This document shows positions 5,910-6,290 of a stretch of 6,290 nucleotides of DNA, in pieces; within the stretch, counting starts at the first letter, position 1; each line of letters begins with the position of its first letter. A program made the translations under genes and the position numbers. The notes under the pieces were generated by a model that saw only the letters and a program-made list of their open reading frames with translations, did not search any database and had not been told where the DNA came from. This stretch comes from Bacteroidota bacterium (lineage in GTDB: Bacteria > Bacteroidota > Bacteroidia > NORP154), in NCBI GenBank assembly GCA_002401055.1, contig NVRZ01000201.1:1-6290 (forward strand). Direction: 5' to 3'.

Positions 5910-6290
5910 ATGAGTCAATATGAGTTGGTATTTATTATGACCCCGGTTTTGTCTGAAGACCAGATGGCAGAGACAGTTAAAAAGTACGCCAAAATGGTAA
6001 AAGACGCCAAGGGAGAAGTTGTTTTTGAAGATAATTGGGGACTTAAAAAGCTTGCATATCCAATTCAAAAAAAGTCTACTGGCTACTACCATACCATGGA
6101 GTTTAAAGTTGGGGGCGAAGAAATCGCCAAAATGGAACTACTCCTAAAGCGAGACGAAAAGATATTGAGATTCCTTACAGTGAAGCTGGATAAGCATGCT
6201 ATTGCCTACAACATTATGAAAAGGGAGAAGTTGTTTTTGAAGATAATTGGGGACTTAAAAAGCTTGCATATCCAATTCAAAAAAAGTCTA
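5910..6290 (+). CDS. rpsF: 30S ribosomal protein S6, 3' end missing or misassembled
   Basis: Small-subunit ribosomal protein S6, which binds 16S rRNA as a pair with S18. From the second of two adjacent ATGs it reads MSQYELVFIMTPVLSEDQM, then ENWGLKKLAYPIQKKSTGYY-like sequence (here EDNWGLKKLAYP), LLKRDEKILRFLTV and KLDKHAIAY, covering almost the whole S6 fold. The ATG at 5907 would add one Met; start 5910 fits both the AGGA spacing and the usual short M-x-x-Y-E beginning. The frame has no stop before the window ends. From base 6221 it runs through an out-of-frame copy of its own earlier sequence, giving a tail (KLFLKIIGDLKSLHIQ) unlike any S6 tail I know. The genuine protein is probably reliable only to about YNIM. 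In this phylum rpsR and rplI usually follow; they are not in the window. Confidence 0.93.
   Translation, partial: MSQYELVFIMTPVLSEDQMAETVKKYAKMVKDAKGEVVFEDNWGLKKLAYPIQKKSTGYYHTMEFKVGGEEIAKMELLLKRDEKILRFLTVKLDKHAIAYNIMKREKLFLKIIGDLKSLHIQFKKSL
6009..6078 (+). repeat. 70-bp exact direct repeat, copy 1 (inside rpsF)
   Basis: This stretch encodes the conserved S6 segment from KGEVVFEDNWG to IQKKS in the correct frame. It is identical at all 70 bases to 6221-6290, 212 bases downstream. The copies diverge immediately on the left (C at 6008, A at 6220). Being in frame and conserved, this is the authentic copy. Confidence 0.97.
6221..6290 (+). repeat. 70-bp exact direct repeat, copy 2 (window end, probable assembly artefact)
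   Basis: Identical to 6009-6078 and ending exactly at the window edge. The 212-base offset is not a multiple of three, so here the sequence is read in another frame and does not extend S6 sensibly. An exact repeat that stops at a contig end, with no divergence, is the usual footprint of a de Bruijn graph overlap rather than a biological duplication. Confidence 0.9.

Noticed and set aside
5892..6092. A 66-codon minus-strand frame
   Set aside because: Antisense to rpsF, which is certain from its conserved motifs.

Overview
The window looks like a short chromosomal contig from a member of the Bacteroidota. Four observations agree on this. There is a giant PKD/Ig/SprB-repeat protein ending in a type B type IX secretion (T9SS) C-terminal domain. 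A PorP/SprF-family outer-membrane protein lies next to it. A lipoprotein belongs to a family I know from this phylum. The promoters match the Bacteroidota -7 consensus TAnnTTTG. The exact genus cannot be read from the sequence.

Layout. (1) Positions 3-3275, plus strand: the 3' part of a very large secreted adhesin-like protein, open to the left edge, so its start and signal peptide are missing. It is a mosaic of three PKD domains, three 89-residue AGxDxTIC modules, one SprB-type repeat, several Ig-like modules and a terminal T9SS sorting domain. (2) Positions 3272-4327, plus strand: a PorP/SprF-like protein whose ATG overlaps the adhesin stop by 4 bases (ATGA). (3) Positions 4328-4386: a convergent intergenic gap with a perfect 10-bp hairpin. 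(4) Positions 4387-5790, minus strand: a lipoprotein with an N-terminal beta-sandwich-like domain, a probable right-handed beta-helix and a C-terminal choice-of-anchor-Q-like motif. (5) Positions 5791-5909: a divergent promoter region with one -7 box per strand. (6) Positions 5910-6290, plus strand: rpsF (ribosomal protein S6), running off the right edge.

How the genes fit together. The adhesin and the PorP/SprF protein form a cargo plus outer-membrane-partner pair, the same arrangement as sprB-sprF of gliding Bacteroidota. The partner probably tethers or helps export the adhesin at the T9SS translocon. The lipoprotein and rpsF are a separate divergent pair with no evident functional link to the adhesin.

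The last 70 bases (6221-6290) exactly copy 6009-6078, inside rpsF and in a different reading frame. This is most likely an assembly-graph artefact at a contig end, so the S6 C-terminus given here should not be trusted. I see no CRISPR array, tRNA, rRNA, insertion sequence or phage gene. The genes fall into known families; the least ordinary parts are the modular architecture of the adhesin and its coupling to its partner.
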